Below, piece by piece: positions 47,785 to 55,321 of a stretch of 64,000 bases of DNA; the stretch's first letter is position 1, and every line of letters begins with the position of its first letter. The stretch lies in the NCBI RefSeq assembly GCF_036013745.1, contig NZ_CP107880.1, forward strand, positions 2,356,001 through 2,420,000. Direction: 5' to 3'. The translations under genes and the position numbers were made by a program. The stretch is from Streptomyces sp. NBC_00483. GTDB taxonomy: Bacteria > Actinomycetota > Actinomycetes > Streptomycetales > Streptomycetaceae. Below the pieces are notes generated by a model, which did not search any database, had not been told where the DNA came from, and worked only from the letters and a program-made list of their open reading frames with translations.

Positions 47785-47824
47785 CTGCGCCGTCGCCGTG
47801 GGAGTTTCCACGGTGGCGGCGCAG
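47785..47824. other. Second strong hairpin between ssgB and the CGNR gene
   Basis: Arms 47785-47801 and 47808-47824 (17 bases each, two G-U pairs when read on one strand) with loop GAGTTT. It lies 31 bases after the ssgB terminator and 81 bases before the next gene. It may be leader structure of the CGNR gene, a terminator for antisense transcription, or part of a small RNA. Confidence 0.6.
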
Positions 47825-47905
47825 GTGCGTTCCTGGTGGCCCGCAGGTACTAGGCTCGTGCGGCATCGGCGGGCGGGAGCCCTACCCCAGGCCATGGAGC
47901 GAATC

Positions 47906-48466
47906 GTGCTGATCACCCACGACACCCGGTGCGCGCTCGACACCGTGGTCGATCTGGTGAACACGACACCGGACGGCGAGGCGAAGGCGGACGGGCTCGA
48001 GAGTCTGGCCGCGCTGACGGATTTCGTACGAAGGAACGATGTCAGCGATGTCGGCGTGATCGCCGAAAATGATCTCCACTCGGTGCGTGCGGTGCGTGAC
48101 CGCTTCTCGGCCGTGTTCGCGGCGAGTGACCAGCGGGCGGCGGCGGCAGTGATCAACGAGCTGGTCGCGGAGGCGGGCACCACTCCCCGCCTCACGGACC
48201 ACGACGGCTACGACTGGCACATGCACTACTTCGCGCCCGGCGCCTCCGTCGCCGACCACCTGGCGGCCGACTGCGGGATGGCCCTGGCGTTCTTCGTGGT
48301 CGCCGGGGAGCAGGAGCGGCTGCGGCGCTGCGAGGCGCCCGACTGCCGGTTCGCGTTCGTCGACCTGTCCCGCAACCGTTCGCGCCGCTACTGCGACAGC
48401 CGTACGTGCGGGAACCGGCTGCACGTCGCGGCGTACCGGGCGCGCCGCAAGGAAGCCACGGGCTGA
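47906..48466 (+). CDS. CGNR zinc-finger regulator
   Basis: A 186-residue protein of the CGNR family (ABATE-like N-terminal domain plus C-terminal zinc finger). The finger is complete: RRCEAPDCRFAFVDLSRN followed by RRYCDSRTCGNRLHVAAYRA, which contains the CGNR motif. These proteins are thought to be transcriptional regulators. GTG 47906 (VLITHDTRCALD) has GGAG six bases upstream; ATG 47894 is an alternative. It ends 6 bases before the convergent small membrane gene. Confidence 0.9.
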   Translation: MLITHDTRCALDTVVDLVNTTPDGEAKADGLESLAALTDFVRRNDVSDVGVIAENDLHSVRAVRDRFSAVFAASDQRAAAAVINELVAEAGTTPRLTDHDGYDWHMHYFAPGASVADHLAADCGMALAFFVVAGEQERLRRCEAPDCRFAFVDLSRNRSRRYCDSRTCGNRLHVAAYRARRKEATG

Positions 48467-48472
48467 ATCCGT

Positions 48473-48712
48473 TCACAGCAGGAGCAGGTCGTGCAGCGCG
48501 GCCATCAGGAGCAGGCTACCGATCACCCCCAGGAAGATCATCAGCGGGGGTTGGGAGAGCGCGAAGAGGCAGCCTCGCGGGCTCTCGGCCCGCTTCTCGG
48601 TTCGTACGGGCACGGGCGGCGCGGGCTCGCTGTGGGGCGCCTGCCCCTGGTCGGCGTCCAGCTGGTCGGGCAGCTGCGGTGTGTCCAGCATCTCGTCGTG
48701 ATGATGGCGCAC
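48473..48712 (-). CDS. Small membrane protein of unknown function
   Basis: A 79-residue protein: a His/Asp/Gln/Pro-rich soluble N-terminus (with HHHDEM near the start) and one C-terminal transmembrane helix (about 57-78, PLMIFLGVIGSLLLMAALHD). The start is uncertain; GTG 48712 or the ATG eight codons on, MLDTPQL, are possible. Composition and codon use fit a real gene, and it packs tightly against the convergent CGNR gene. Confidence 0.6.
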   Translation of the reverse strand: MRHHHDEMLDTPQLPDQLDADQGQAPHSEPAPPVPVRTEKRAESPRGCLFALSQPPLMIFLGVIGSLLLMAALHDLLLL

Positions 48713-48798
48713 TTATCGGGTGGCGGGCACTCAACCGACCACTTTCGAGGGGTAGTTGGCGGGAACCCGTGACAGCGGGCCGCCGGCGCCGGTTGGCG

Positions 48799-49233
48799 TC
48801 AGATGCCGTGCTTCTTGAGGATCGCCTCGATGTCGCTGAAGTCCTCCGAGGGCTCGGCCTTCGTCGGCTTCGCCTGCTTCGGCTGCGCCGCGGGCGTGGG
48901 GCGCCGGCTCTCGCCGAGCGAGGGCGCGGACGCCGCGGGGGCGATGGCGGCCTCGCGCTCCTTGGCGGGGCGGCCGGAGCGGCGCCGCTCGACGGCCCGC
49001 GTCCCCATGAACATCAGCCAGGCGGCGCCGAGCACACCGAAGCCGGCCCAGGCGGTCGGGCTGAACGCCGTGTCCACGGCCCACTCCACCGCGCCCGTCA
49101 TCACCAGGCCCAGTGGTACGAGGGCGTAGGCGACGGTGCGAGCGGCTTTGAGGAACCGCTTTCGGAAGGCGAGAACCCCGGCGATGCCCAGGCCCGCCAC
49201 GGCAACGGCGGAACACACGGTCTCGGCAATCAT
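48799..49233 (-). CDS. Membrane protein of unknown function
   Basis: A 144-residue protein with about three hydrophobic segments in its first 80 residues (TVCSAVAVAGLGIAGVLAF, TVAYALVPLGLVMTGAVEW, PTAWAGFGVLGAAWLMFMG). A charged, disordered Ala/Pro/Lys/Glu tail ends in FSDIEAILKKHGI, a conserved short helix that may be a binding motif. ATG 49233 follows GGGAGGA. Not recognised beyond this. Confidence 0.8.
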   Translation of the reverse strand: MIAETVCSAVAVAGLGIAGVLAFRKRFLKAARTVAYALVPLGLVMTGAVEWAVDTAFSPTAWAGFGVLGAAWLMFMGTRAVERRRSGRPAKEREAAIAPAASAPSLGESRRPTPAAQPKQAKPTKAEPSEDFSDIEAILKKHGI

Positions 49234-49377
49234 CCGGTCCTCCCGAGTTCGGACATCGTGGGGCGCTTCCCCCTCCTCCCATCCTGCACCGCCTTGGGGT
49301 CCGCGGGCCACGCCCGGGGCCCACCTCGGCCACATCTGGGGGACATCTCGGGGTCGGGGCTCCTCCGCAGGTCCAGG

Positions 49378-49406
49378 TTGGGCCCGGCGGACGGTCCTGG
49401 AAGACT
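49378..49406 (+). promoter_or_regulatory. Promoter of the thioredoxin-fold gene
   Basis: TTGGGC (49378-49383) and AAGACT (49401-49406) are 17 bases apart. The ATG is 7 bases after the -10 box, so the mRNA is probably leaderless. Confidence 0.5.
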
Positions 49407-49413
49407 GGCACCC

Positions 49414-49917
49414 ATGAACGCCCCGAACCCCATCCTTGACGTGTGGTGCGAGCTGCAGTGCCCCGACTGCCGCTCGGCCCTGGACGACCTCCGCGCGCTG
49501 CGCGAGCGCTACGGCGACCGCGTCGAGCTGCGCCTGCGGCACTTCCCGCTCGAGAAGCACAAGCACTCCTTCGCCGGTGCGCAGGCCGCCGAGGAGGCGT
49601 TCGCGCAGGGCAAGGGGTGGCCGTACGTGGAGGCCGTGCTCGGGCGGGTCGAGGAGTTCGACCGCAAGGGCGAGGCGTTCCTCGTCGAGGTGGCGGGCGA
49701 ACTCGGCCTGGACGCCGAGGAGTTCGACACCGCGCTCGTCGACGGCCGGCACATCCTGATCGTCGACGCCGACCAGGCCGAGGGCAAGGTCATCGGCGTG
49801 ACCGGCACGCCCACGTACGAGATCGGCGGGGAGCTGCTGCACGGCGGCAAGAGCCAGGAGGGGCTGCGCGAGCGGATCGAGGCGATCGCGGACCGGCTGC
49901 TCGCCGAGCAGGCCTGA
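49414..49917 (+). CDS. DsbA-like thioredoxin-fold protein (cytoplasmic)
   Basis: A 167-residue protein. The redox CPDC motif at 16-19 (WCELQCPDCRSALDDL) starts a thioredoxin fold with a helical insertion, and the cis-proline loop is GVTGTPTYEIGG. This is the DsbA/thioredoxin_4 organisation, but there is no signal peptide or membrane anchor, so it should act in the cytoplasm. It ends 15 bases before the convergent GNAT gene. Confidence 0.88.
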   Translation: MNAPNPILDVWCELQCPDCRSALDDLRALRERYGDRVELRLRHFPLEKHKHSFAGAQAAEEAFAQGKGWPYVEAVLGRVEEFDRKGEAFLVEVAGELGLDAEEFDTALVDGRHILIVDADQAEGKVIGVTGTPTYEIGGELLHGGKSQEGLRERIEAIADRLLAEQA

Positions 49918-49932
49918 CCCTCACAGCGGCTG

Positions 49933-50757
49933 TCACAGCAGCTGCTTGTAGAGGTAGTGGCCGGTCGGCTCGTAGCCGAGCGAGTCGTACAGGCACTGCG
50001 CGGTCGCGTTGCGCGCGAAGACGTTGAGGCCGATCCGGGTGGCGCCCGCGGCGATCGAGTCGGCCTCGGCGAGCAGCATCAGCGAGCGCCCGTGGCCACG
50101 CCCCCGGTGCTCGGCCGACACCTCGACGTCGAAGACGAACGCCCCGTCGGGGCGCTGCGCCACCCACAGCGTTCCGACCCGCTCGGAGTCGTGCTCCAGC
50201 ACGCTGAGCAGGACGTCCGGGGTGGCGACGCCCTCCGGGAGCAGTGCGGCGTGATCGCGCTCCGCCTTCTGACGCGCCTCCTCCTCGGTGGCGCCGCGTT
50301 CGACCCAGGTGCGCGCGTACCCCGTCTTGGTGTGCGCGAGCCACGGCCCGTACTCGGCCTCCGTCATGCGCCGCCCCACGCTGCCTCCGGGCAGGGCGGG
50401 CGGCTGTTCGGGCAGGGCCTTCGCCATGTTGCGGTTGCGCTCCACGTAGCCGAGGGCGCCCGCGAGGCGGAGCATGCCCTGCGCGTCGGCGGGGACGGCC
50501 ACCTCGACGCGGCGGCAGTTCCAGGAGCGGGCGACCTCCTCGGCGGCGAGCGCGGCGACGGTGGCACGCCCGCGCCCCCGGTCCTTCTCGTCGATCCGCA
50601 GGTCCAGGACCTGGGCGACGGACGGGCCGAAGACCGGGTGCGTGGCGAGGTGCAGGGTGCCGACGGGGCGGCTGTTCACGCATACCGCGTAGTGGCGGGA
50701 GCGCGAGCCGTCGGGGGTTCGCTGGAGCGGCTCGGTCGGCCGCAGGGTCGTGGTCAT
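49933..50757 (-). CDS. GNAT-family N-acetyltransferase (tandem domains)
   Basis: A 274-residue protein with two GNAT folds. The C-terminal one has the acetyl-CoA loop VSAEHRGRGHGRSLMLLAE and the end GYEPTGHYLYKQLL. The N-terminal one has RIDEKDRGRGRATVAALAAE. Tandem arrangement resembles mycothiol synthase-like enzymes, but the substrate cannot be told. The start was set at ATG 50757 (MTTTLRPTEP); further in-frame starts exist up to 50781. 43 bases after pabC on the same strand. Confidence 0.88.
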   Translation of the reverse strand: MTTTLRPTEPLQRTPDGSRSRHYAVCVNSRPVGTLHLATHPVFGPSVAQVLDLRIDEKDRGRGRATVAALAAEEVARSWNCRRVEVAVPADAQGMLRLAGALGYVERNRNMAKALPEQPPALPGGSVGRRMTEAEYGPWLAHTKTGYARTWVERGATEEEARQKAERDHAALLPEGVATPDVLLSVLEHDSERVGTLWVAQRPDGAFVFDVEVSAEHRGRGHGRSLMLLAEADSIAAGATRIGLNVFARNATAQCLYDSLGYEPTGHYLYKQLL

Positions 50758-50800
50758 CACGGGTGTTGTACCCATCCGCACCCCCGAAGCGGCAAGGGCT

Positions 50801-51622
50801 TTACGGGTCCAGGCGCTCTGCTGCCCGCTCTTCCCACACGCGCATCGCCTTGACCGTGACGGGGCCAGGGGCGTCGGACAGGTTCCGGTCGTCGACGCGG
50901 TGCACGGCCTGGATGTCGCGCAGCGTCGACGTCAGGAACACTTCGTCGGCCTCCGCGAGCACGGACAGCGGCAGGTCCGTCTCCTTGGCGCCGGTCCATT
51001 CGACGGCGAGGGCGCGCGTGATGCCGGCCAGCGGGCCCGCGGCGAGCGGCGGCGTGTGGATCTCGCCGTCCAGGACGACGAAGACGTTGGAGCCCGTGCC
51101 CTCGCACAGCTGCCCCACCGTGTTCGCGAACAGGGCCTCGGACGCGCCGTGTTCGTGGGCGCGGGCCAGGGCGACGACGTTCTCCGCGTACGAGGTGGTC
51201 TTCAGGCCCGCGAGGGCGCCGCGCTCGTTGCGGGTCCAGGGGACGGTGATCACGGAGGTGGTGTCGGGGCGCCGCTTGACCTCGCCGAGGGCGACGACGA
51301 GCGTGGCGCCATGGTCGCCGCGGTCGGAGCCGAGCGGCGAGAGGCCGCCGGTGTAGGTGATGCGCAGCCGGCCGAGGGCCATCGGGTTGGCCTCGAGGAC
51401 GGCGGCGCAGGCGCGGCGCACCTCGTCGAGGTCGGGCTCGGGCAGGCCGAGCCCGCGGGCCGAGCGGGCGAGCCGGTCGAGGTGGCGGGTGAGCGCGAAC
51501 GGCTTGCCTTCGGCAGCCTTCACCGTCTCGAAGATGCCGTCGCCCACGGTGAGCCCGTGATCGAAGACGGAGACGCGCGCCTCCTCGGTGTCCTGCAGCC
51601 GACCGTCGAGCCAGATCTTCAC
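50801..51622 (-). CDS. pabC: Aminodeoxychorismate lyase-like class IV aminotransferase
   Basis: A 273-residue PLP enzyme of fold type IV. It begins MKIWLDGRLQDTEEARVSVF and continues DHGLTVGDGIFETVKAAEG. The PLP lysine is in ALAGLKTTSYAENVVALA, and NTVGQLCEGTGSNVFV binds the cofactor phosphate. Encoded 34 bases after a chorismate-binding enzyme, it most likely releases pyruvate to form p-aminobenzoate for folate. A branched-chain or D-amino acid aminotransferase is a less likely alternative. Confidence 0.88.
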   Translation of the reverse strand: MKIWLDGRLQDTEEARVSVFDHGLTVGDGIFETVKAAEGKPFALTRHLDRLARSARGLGLPEPDLDEVRRACAAVLEANPMALGRLRITYTGGLSPLGSDRGDHGATLVVALGEVKRRPDTTSVITVPWTRNERGALAGLKTTSYAENVVALARAHEHGASEALFANTVGQLCEGTGSNVFVVLDGEIHTPPLAAGPLAGITRALAVEWTGAKETDLPLSVLAEADEVFLTSTLRDIQAVHRVDDRNLSDAPGPVTVKAMRVWEERAAERLDP

Positions 51623-51656
51623 TACGTTCCCTCCAACTTGCCCGGACCGCTGTTCT

Positions 51657-52691
51657 TCATGAGTCCGTGTACCTTCCCGACGCTACCTCCAGCAGCCGCG
51701 CCGCCTTCAGCTCGGTCTCCCGCCACTCGCGCTCCGGGTCCGAGCCCCAGGTGATCCCGGCCCCGGTACCGAAGCGCAGGAAGTCGCCGTCCGGGCCGCG
51801 GTCGATCCAGAACGTACGGATCCCGACGGCCAGTTCCCCACTCCCCCGGTCCGCGTCCACCCAGCCGATGCCCCCGCAGTAGGGGCCGCGCGGCGCCGTC
51901 TCCAGCTCGTCGATGATCCGCAGTGCGCTGGACTTCGGGGCGCCGGTGACGGAGCCGGGCGGGAACGCGGCGTCGAGCAGTTCCGGCCAGCCGGCCGCCT
52001 CGGGCAGCTCGCCGCGCACGGTGGAGACGAGGTGGACGAGGCCCGGGTGCTTCTCGACCACACACAGTTCGGGCACGGTCACGCTGCCGGTGGCGCAGAC
52101 GACCCCCAGGTCGTTGCGGACCAGGTCGACGATCATCACGTTCTCGGCGTGGTCCTTGTCGAGGAGGTCCGCCTCGGTGCGCCCGGTCCCCTTGATCGGC
52201 CCGGACTCGACCAACCGGCCGTCCCTGCGCAGGAACAGCTCGGGCGAGGCCGTCGCGACCTCCACGCCGTGGTCCGGAAGCCGGATGGTGCCCGCGTACG
52301 GCGCCGGGTTCCCGCGCGCGAGGAGGGCGGTGAGGGCGTCCACATCGGCGCCCGGGGATATCGGCGCGGACAGCACGCGGCAGAGGTTGGCCTGGTAGAC
52401 CTCACCGGTCTCGATGTGCGCGCGGATGCGCCGCACACCGTCCGTGTACGCGGCGTGGTCGAGCGACGACGTCCAGTCCGTAGCCGCAGGTCCGGGCCAG
52501 GAGCCGGGCCGCGGCGCGGGCACCGCTTCCTCGCGCACGTGTCCGAAGCGGGCGCAGACGAGGCGGCCCTCGAAATCGGCGCAGACGGCCCAGAAGCCGG
52601 TGGAGTCGAGGGCCGCGGGATCGCTGGTGACGTCGCGCAGATCGGTCGCGACGAGCCCGCCGAAGCGGGCCAGAGCAGGGAGGTCGTGCAC
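51657..52691 (-). CDS. pabB: Aminodeoxychorismate synthase component I-like chorismate-binding enzyme
   Basis: A 344-residue chorismate-binding domain protein. Conserved segments are YQANLCRVLSAPI, SPELFLRR, the catalytic-site stretch SGPIKGTGRT and PPGSVTGAPKSSALRIIDELE. It is shorter than stand-alone E. coli PabB (about 450 residues) because the N-terminal region is reduced. GTG 52691 was chosen because a TAGACT box (forward 52699-52704) lies 7 bases upstream, suggesting a leaderless transcript; the frame stays open to 52769. It pairs with pabC downstream for p-aminobenzoate synthesis; anthranilate or isochorismate activity is less likely. Confidence 0.87.
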   Translation of the reverse strand: MHDLPALARFGGLVATDLRDVTSDPAALDSTGFWAVCADFEGRLVCARFGHVREEAVPAPRPGSWPGPAATDWTSSLDHAAYTDGVRRIRAHIETGEVYQANLCRVLSAPISPGADVDALTALLARGNPAPYAGTIRLPDHGVEVATASPELFLRRDGRLVESGPIKGTGRTEADLLDKDHAENVMIVDLVRNDLGVVCATGSVTVPELCVVEKHPGLVHLVSTVRGELPEAAGWPELLDAAFPPGSVTGAPKSSALRIIDELETAPRGPYCGGIGWVDADRGSGELAVGIRTFWIDRGPDGDFLRFGTGAGITWGSDPEREWRETELKAARLLEVASGRYTDS

Positions 52692-52776
52692 ACCTTCGAG
52701 TCTATGGCTGATGACGACGGGCCCACCTGAGCAGGACCTTCGTCGGTCGCACCGCAGCACGCTGCGCAAACGCGTT

Positions 52777-52805
52777 TTGGACCTCCCCCAGGAATCCGCT
52801 AGAGT
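52777..52805 (+). promoter_or_regulatory. Promoter of the five-gene tRNA cluster
   Basis: TTGGAC (52777-52782) and TAGAGT (52800-52805) are separated by 17 bases, matching the housekeeping consensus well. The expected start of transcription is about 35 bases before tRNA-Gly. Confidence 0.8.
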
Positions 52806-52846
52806 TCAACACGTCGCCGGGACGCGCAAGCGGACCGGAAAGACAC

Positions 52847-52919
52847 GCGAACGTAGCTCAGTTGGTAGAGCGCAACCTTGCCAAGGTTGAGGTCGCCGGT
52901 TCGAACCCGGTCGTTCGCT
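52847..52919 (+). tRNA. tRNA-Gly (anticodon GCC)
   Basis: 73-base cloverleaf: acceptor GCGAACG/CGTTCGC, anticodon stem CAACC/GGTTG with loop TTGCCAA, T-arm GCCGGTTCGAACCCGGT. CCA not encoded. First of the cluster. Confidence 0.97.
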
Positions 52920-52956
52920 CAGGATGTGGGGGATCTTCCCGAACCCCTACGCTCCT

Positions 52957-53030
52957 GGTGGAGTGGCCGAGAGGCGAGGCAACGGCCTGCAAAGCCGTCT
53001 ACACGGGTTCAAATCCCGTCTCCACCTCCA
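52957..53030 (+). tRNA. tRNA-Cys (anticodon GCA)
   Basis: 74 bases including an encoded CCA end: acceptor GGTGGAG/CTCCACC, anticodon stem ACGGC/GCCGT with loop CTGCAAA, T-arm CGGGTTCAAATCCCG. The only tRNA of the window with a genomic CCA. Confidence 0.97.
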
Positions 53031-53031
53031 A

Positions 53032-53103
53032 GCGCGATTAGCTCAGCGGGAGAGCGCTTCCCTGACACGGAAGAGGTCACTGGTTCAATCCCAGTATCGC
53101 GCA
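53032..53103 (+). tRNA. tRNA-Val (anticodon GAC), copy 1
   Basis: 72-base cloverleaf with acceptor GCGCGAT/ATCGCGC and anticodon stem CTTCC/GGAAG around loop CTGACAC. It begins one base after the CCA of tRNA-Cys. CCA not encoded. Confidence 0.97.
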
Positions 53104-53127
53104 CTGAGGCCGCAAGGCTTCCATCCC

Positions 53128-53199
53128 GGACGATTAGCTCAGCGGGAGAGCGCTTCCCTGACACGGAAGAGGTCACTGGTTCAATCCCAGTATCGTCCA
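53128..53199 (+). tRNA. tRNA-Val (anticodon GAC), copy 2, variant acceptor
   Basis: Same body as its two neighbours but with acceptor GGACGAT/ATCGTCC, in which base pairs 2 and 3 are exchanged on both strands of the stem. Pairing is therefore kept. CCA not encoded. Confidence 0.97.
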
Positions 53200-53218
53200 C
53201 TGCCCCCTGTGGGTTCCC

Positions 53219-53290
53219 GCGCGATTAGCTCAGCGGGAGAGCGCTTCCCTGACACGGAAGAGGTCACTGGTTCAATCCCAGTATCGCGCA
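53219..53290 (+). tRNA. tRNA-Val (anticodon GAC), copy 3
   Basis: Identical to the copy at 53032-53103 (acceptor GCGCGAT/ATCGCGC, loop CTGACAC). Last gene of the cluster; the terminator stem begins 5 bases later. Confidence 0.97.
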
Positions 53291-53295
53291 CCAGC

Positions 53296-53330
53296 AAGAA
53301 GCCCCCGGTCCTCGTGGCCGGGGGCTTCTT
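53296..53330 (+). terminator. Terminator of the tRNA cluster
   Basis: Perfect 13-bp stem AAGAAGCCCCCGG (53296-53308) with CCGGGGGCTTCTT (53318-53330), 9-base loop. The descending arm ends in CTTCTT, giving a partial T-run. Confidence 0.9.
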
Positions 53331-53389
53331 CGTGCGAACGGCTCTGGGGCGAGCGGGGCGGCTCTTCTTGCGAAGAGCCGCTCAGCGCC

Positions 53390-53686
53390 TCAGGAGGAGA
53401 ACAGCATCCGGCCGAAACCACGGTTGTGGTGACCGTGATGGCCGTGGTGCCCACCGTGGTGACCGCCGTGCTGCGGAGCTCCCCACGCCGGGGCCGCCGG
53501 GGCCGGGTAGCCCTGCGGGGCGGGCGGGGGCGGCGGGGCCTGCTGCTGCCACTGCGACTCCATGCGGGTCAGCGACTCCAGCTCGCCGTAGTCCAGGAAT
53601 ATCCCGCGGCACCCGCTGCACTGCTCGATCTGGACGCCATTGCGGTTGTACGTGTGCATCGGTGCGTGACACTTCGGACACTGCAT
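53390..53686 (-). CDS. Zinc-ribbon (TFIIB-type) protein with His-rich tail
   Basis: A 98-residue protein. The N-terminal zf-TFIIB ribbon has the cysteine pairs CPKC (3-6) and CSGC in IEQCSGCRGIFLDYGELE. A Pro/Gln/Ala-rich linker follows, then a tail of clustered histidines and glycines (HHGGHHGHHGHHNRG) that could bind Zn, Ni or Cu. The ATG follows GGAG. Such short proteins are widespread; their function is unknown. Confidence 0.85.
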   Translation of the reverse strand: MQCPKCHAPMHTYNRNGVQIEQCSGCRGIFLDYGELESLTRMESQWQQQAPPPPPAPQGYPAPAAPAWGAPQHGGHHGGHHGHHGHHNRGFGRMLFSS

Positions 53687-53755
53687 GCTCGGCTCAACTC
53701 CTCGCCGTTCGGTGCTGCTTCGCCGGAACACTTCCCGGCTTCCGTCCCCCGCACC

Positions 53756-54724
53756 CTACTTGGCCGGTTCGTCCTCGAACTGCGGCGGCACCGACGCCAT
53801 TCGGGCGCACGCGTCGATGACCGATTCCTCCACCTCGTCGAGCGCGCGGCCCGCGTCCGTGGCCTTCGCGACGGCGAGCGCGGCGGTCTGCACGGTGAGG
53901 GCGCGGGCCGGTACGTCCAGGGCGGGCCAGGGGTCGGGGACGCCCAGTTCCTTTGCGCCGCCTGTGCGTTGGTAGGCGCCGAGGAAGCGGGTCCAGTCCT
54001 CGGCGGAGAGCAGACCGCAGGCGAACCAGGCGGCGGGGCGGGCCAAGTCCCAGGCGGGGTCGCCGATTCCGAGGTCGTCGACGTCGATCAGCGTCCATGC
54101 GTCGCTGTCGGCGGAGTCGTCCGAGTCGGCGGGGTGGCGGACCAGCTGGCCGAGGTGCAGATCGCCGTGGCAGAGGGTGCTCGCGTGCGCGTACGGGGCT
54201 TCGGCGCGGGCCCAGGGCGGCAGGGTGCGCCAGGCGTCGAGAATCGGCCGTGCGGCCCGGTGATCGGGGGCCGAGGCCCGGAGGCGGGCCACGGCACTGG
54301 CCGCCTTGAGCGGGCCACGCATGGGCGGCAGCGCGGGCGGGAGTTCGTGCGCCGGCGTGCAGTGCAGGCGGGCGAGAAGGGCACCCACGGCCTCCCAGGG
54401 GGCGTCTTCCGGGTGATCCGGGTCCACGGGGGTGCCGTGCGGCCAGAACGTGACGAGCCGGTCGTCCAGGGCGGTCGCCGCCGGGCGCAGCGGGCGCAGC
54501 AGCACGCCGGACAGGGCCGGGTGGTCGGCCACGGCCAGACGCAGGTCCAGCTCGGCCGGGTCGGTGTCGGGGGCGTGCGCCTTGGCGACGGTGTCGCCGT
54601 GCCGGACCACCGTGGCGTCGGGGCGGTCGGCGAGGGTCGTGGCGCCGCAGACGCAGGCGATCCCCGACGGATGGGCCGCACCCCGGGCCTCGGCCCTCAG
54701 CGCGGGAACGATGAGCGTGGTCAC
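53756..54724 (-). CDS. Aminoglycoside phosphotransferase-family kinase
   Basis: A 322-residue APH/choline-kinase-fold protein. The Brenner motif reads CHGDLHLGQLVRHP and the metal-binding motif LIDVDDLGIGDPAWDLARP. The N-terminal lobe is short and lacks an obvious aminoglycoside-specific signature, so a resistance role should not be assumed; many such genes phosphorylate small metabolites. The start is GTG 54724. Separated from the upstream small gene by a very strong terminator. Confidence 0.85.
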   Translation of the reverse strand: MTTLIVPALRAEARGAAHPSGIACVCGATTLADRPDATVVRHGDTVAKAHAPDTDPAELDLRLAVADHPALSGVLLRPLRPAATALDDRLVTFWPHGTPVDPDHPEDAPWEAVGALLARLHCTPAHELPPALPPMRGPLKAASAVARLRASAPDHRAARPILDAWRTLPPWARAEAPYAHASTLCHGDLHLGQLVRHPADSDDSADSDAWTLIDVDDLGIGDPAWDLARPAAWFACGLLSAEDWTRFLGAYQRTGGAKELGVPDPWPALDVPARALTVQTAALAVAKATDAGRALDEVEESVIDACARMASVPPQFEDEPAK

Positions 54725-54740
54725 GGCCGCAGCCTACGGG

Positions 54741-54808
54741 TGCGGCGGGCACAAAATAATGCTGCGCGCAGCTCCCCAGCTGCGCGCAGCATTTGTGCCG
54801 TCCGCCGC
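54741..54808 (-). terminator. Long terminator hairpin
   Basis: The core is a perfect 16-bp stem (54758-54773 with 54778-54793) with a CCCC loop (GGGG on the minus strand). It is extended by GCACAAA/TTTGTGC and TGCGGCGG/CCGCCGCA outside, with small asymmetries. On the minus strand the core is followed by ATTTTGT, so it terminates the small membrane gene. Confidence 0.85.
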
Positions 54809-54880
54809 ACCCCCGTCCCCACGGGGTTTCATGGCCGGATGTCCCCGCCCGGACCGCTCATCCGGGCCTGGGAGCGCCGC

Positions 54881-55087
54881 TCAGCGCCCCAGCATCACGC
54901 CCACGGACGACGCCTGTGTGACCATCGCGTCCCAGCCGCCGAATACGACGACGAGAAGGGCCGCTAGAGGGAGAACCATGGCCGCGGCCACCAGCGGATG
55001 CCGGCGCTCGGTCGCGGGGCCACCGAAAAGACCCGCCCTGCGGGCCGCTGTGCGGAACGCTGTCGTCCGCGGTGCTGTGTCCGCCAT
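54881..55087 (-). CDS. Small single-helix membrane protein
   Basis: A 68-residue protein: a Thr/Arg/Ala-rich N-terminus (MADTAPRTTAFRTAARRAG), then one transmembrane helix (about 32-52, LVAAAMVLPLAALLVVVFGG) and a short tail SSVGVMLGR. The ATG has a strong GGGGAGAGG ribosome site, and a terminator follows, which supports a real gene. Not recognised. Confidence 0.7.
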   Translation of the reverse strand: MADTAPRTTAFRTAARRAGLFGGPATERRHPLVAAAMVLPLAALLVVVFGGWDAMVTQASSVGVMLGR

Positions 55088-55107
55088 GGTCCTCTCCCCG
55101 GTCGAAA

Positions 55108-55147
55108 TCTTGAGTTCTTGCTTCGTGAATTGCGTCTTGAGTTCTTG
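55108..55147. repeat. 13-bp direct repeat in the leader of the small membrane gene
   Basis: TCTTGAGTTCTTG occurs at 55108-55120 and 55135-55147, 27 bases apart, in an AT-richer stretch 20-60 bases upstream of the start codon. It could be a pair of regulator half-sites; no protein is known to bind it. Confidence 0.55.
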
Positions 55148-55321
55148 AATCTTTGGCAAGCGGCGAGTGCCTGACCTCGGGGGACGAGTGCTGCACCCGC
55201 CGCTTGACCTCAAATCTATGAGCGGCGGGCGCCCGAGACGTCATGCCCTCGTACCGATTGCCGGGCCTCCCCGAGGATGACCACCTCCGGTCGGCGTACT
55301 CCCCTGGGTGGAGACGAGGAC

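Noticed and set aside
52847..53290. CRISPR array, suggested by the repeated units in this region
   Set aside because: The repeats are tandem tRNA genes with complete cloverleaves and no regular short spacers.
53756..54724. Aminoglycoside resistance gene
   Set aside because: Only the general APH kinase motifs are present; this fold is used for many metabolites and nothing points to a drug substrate.
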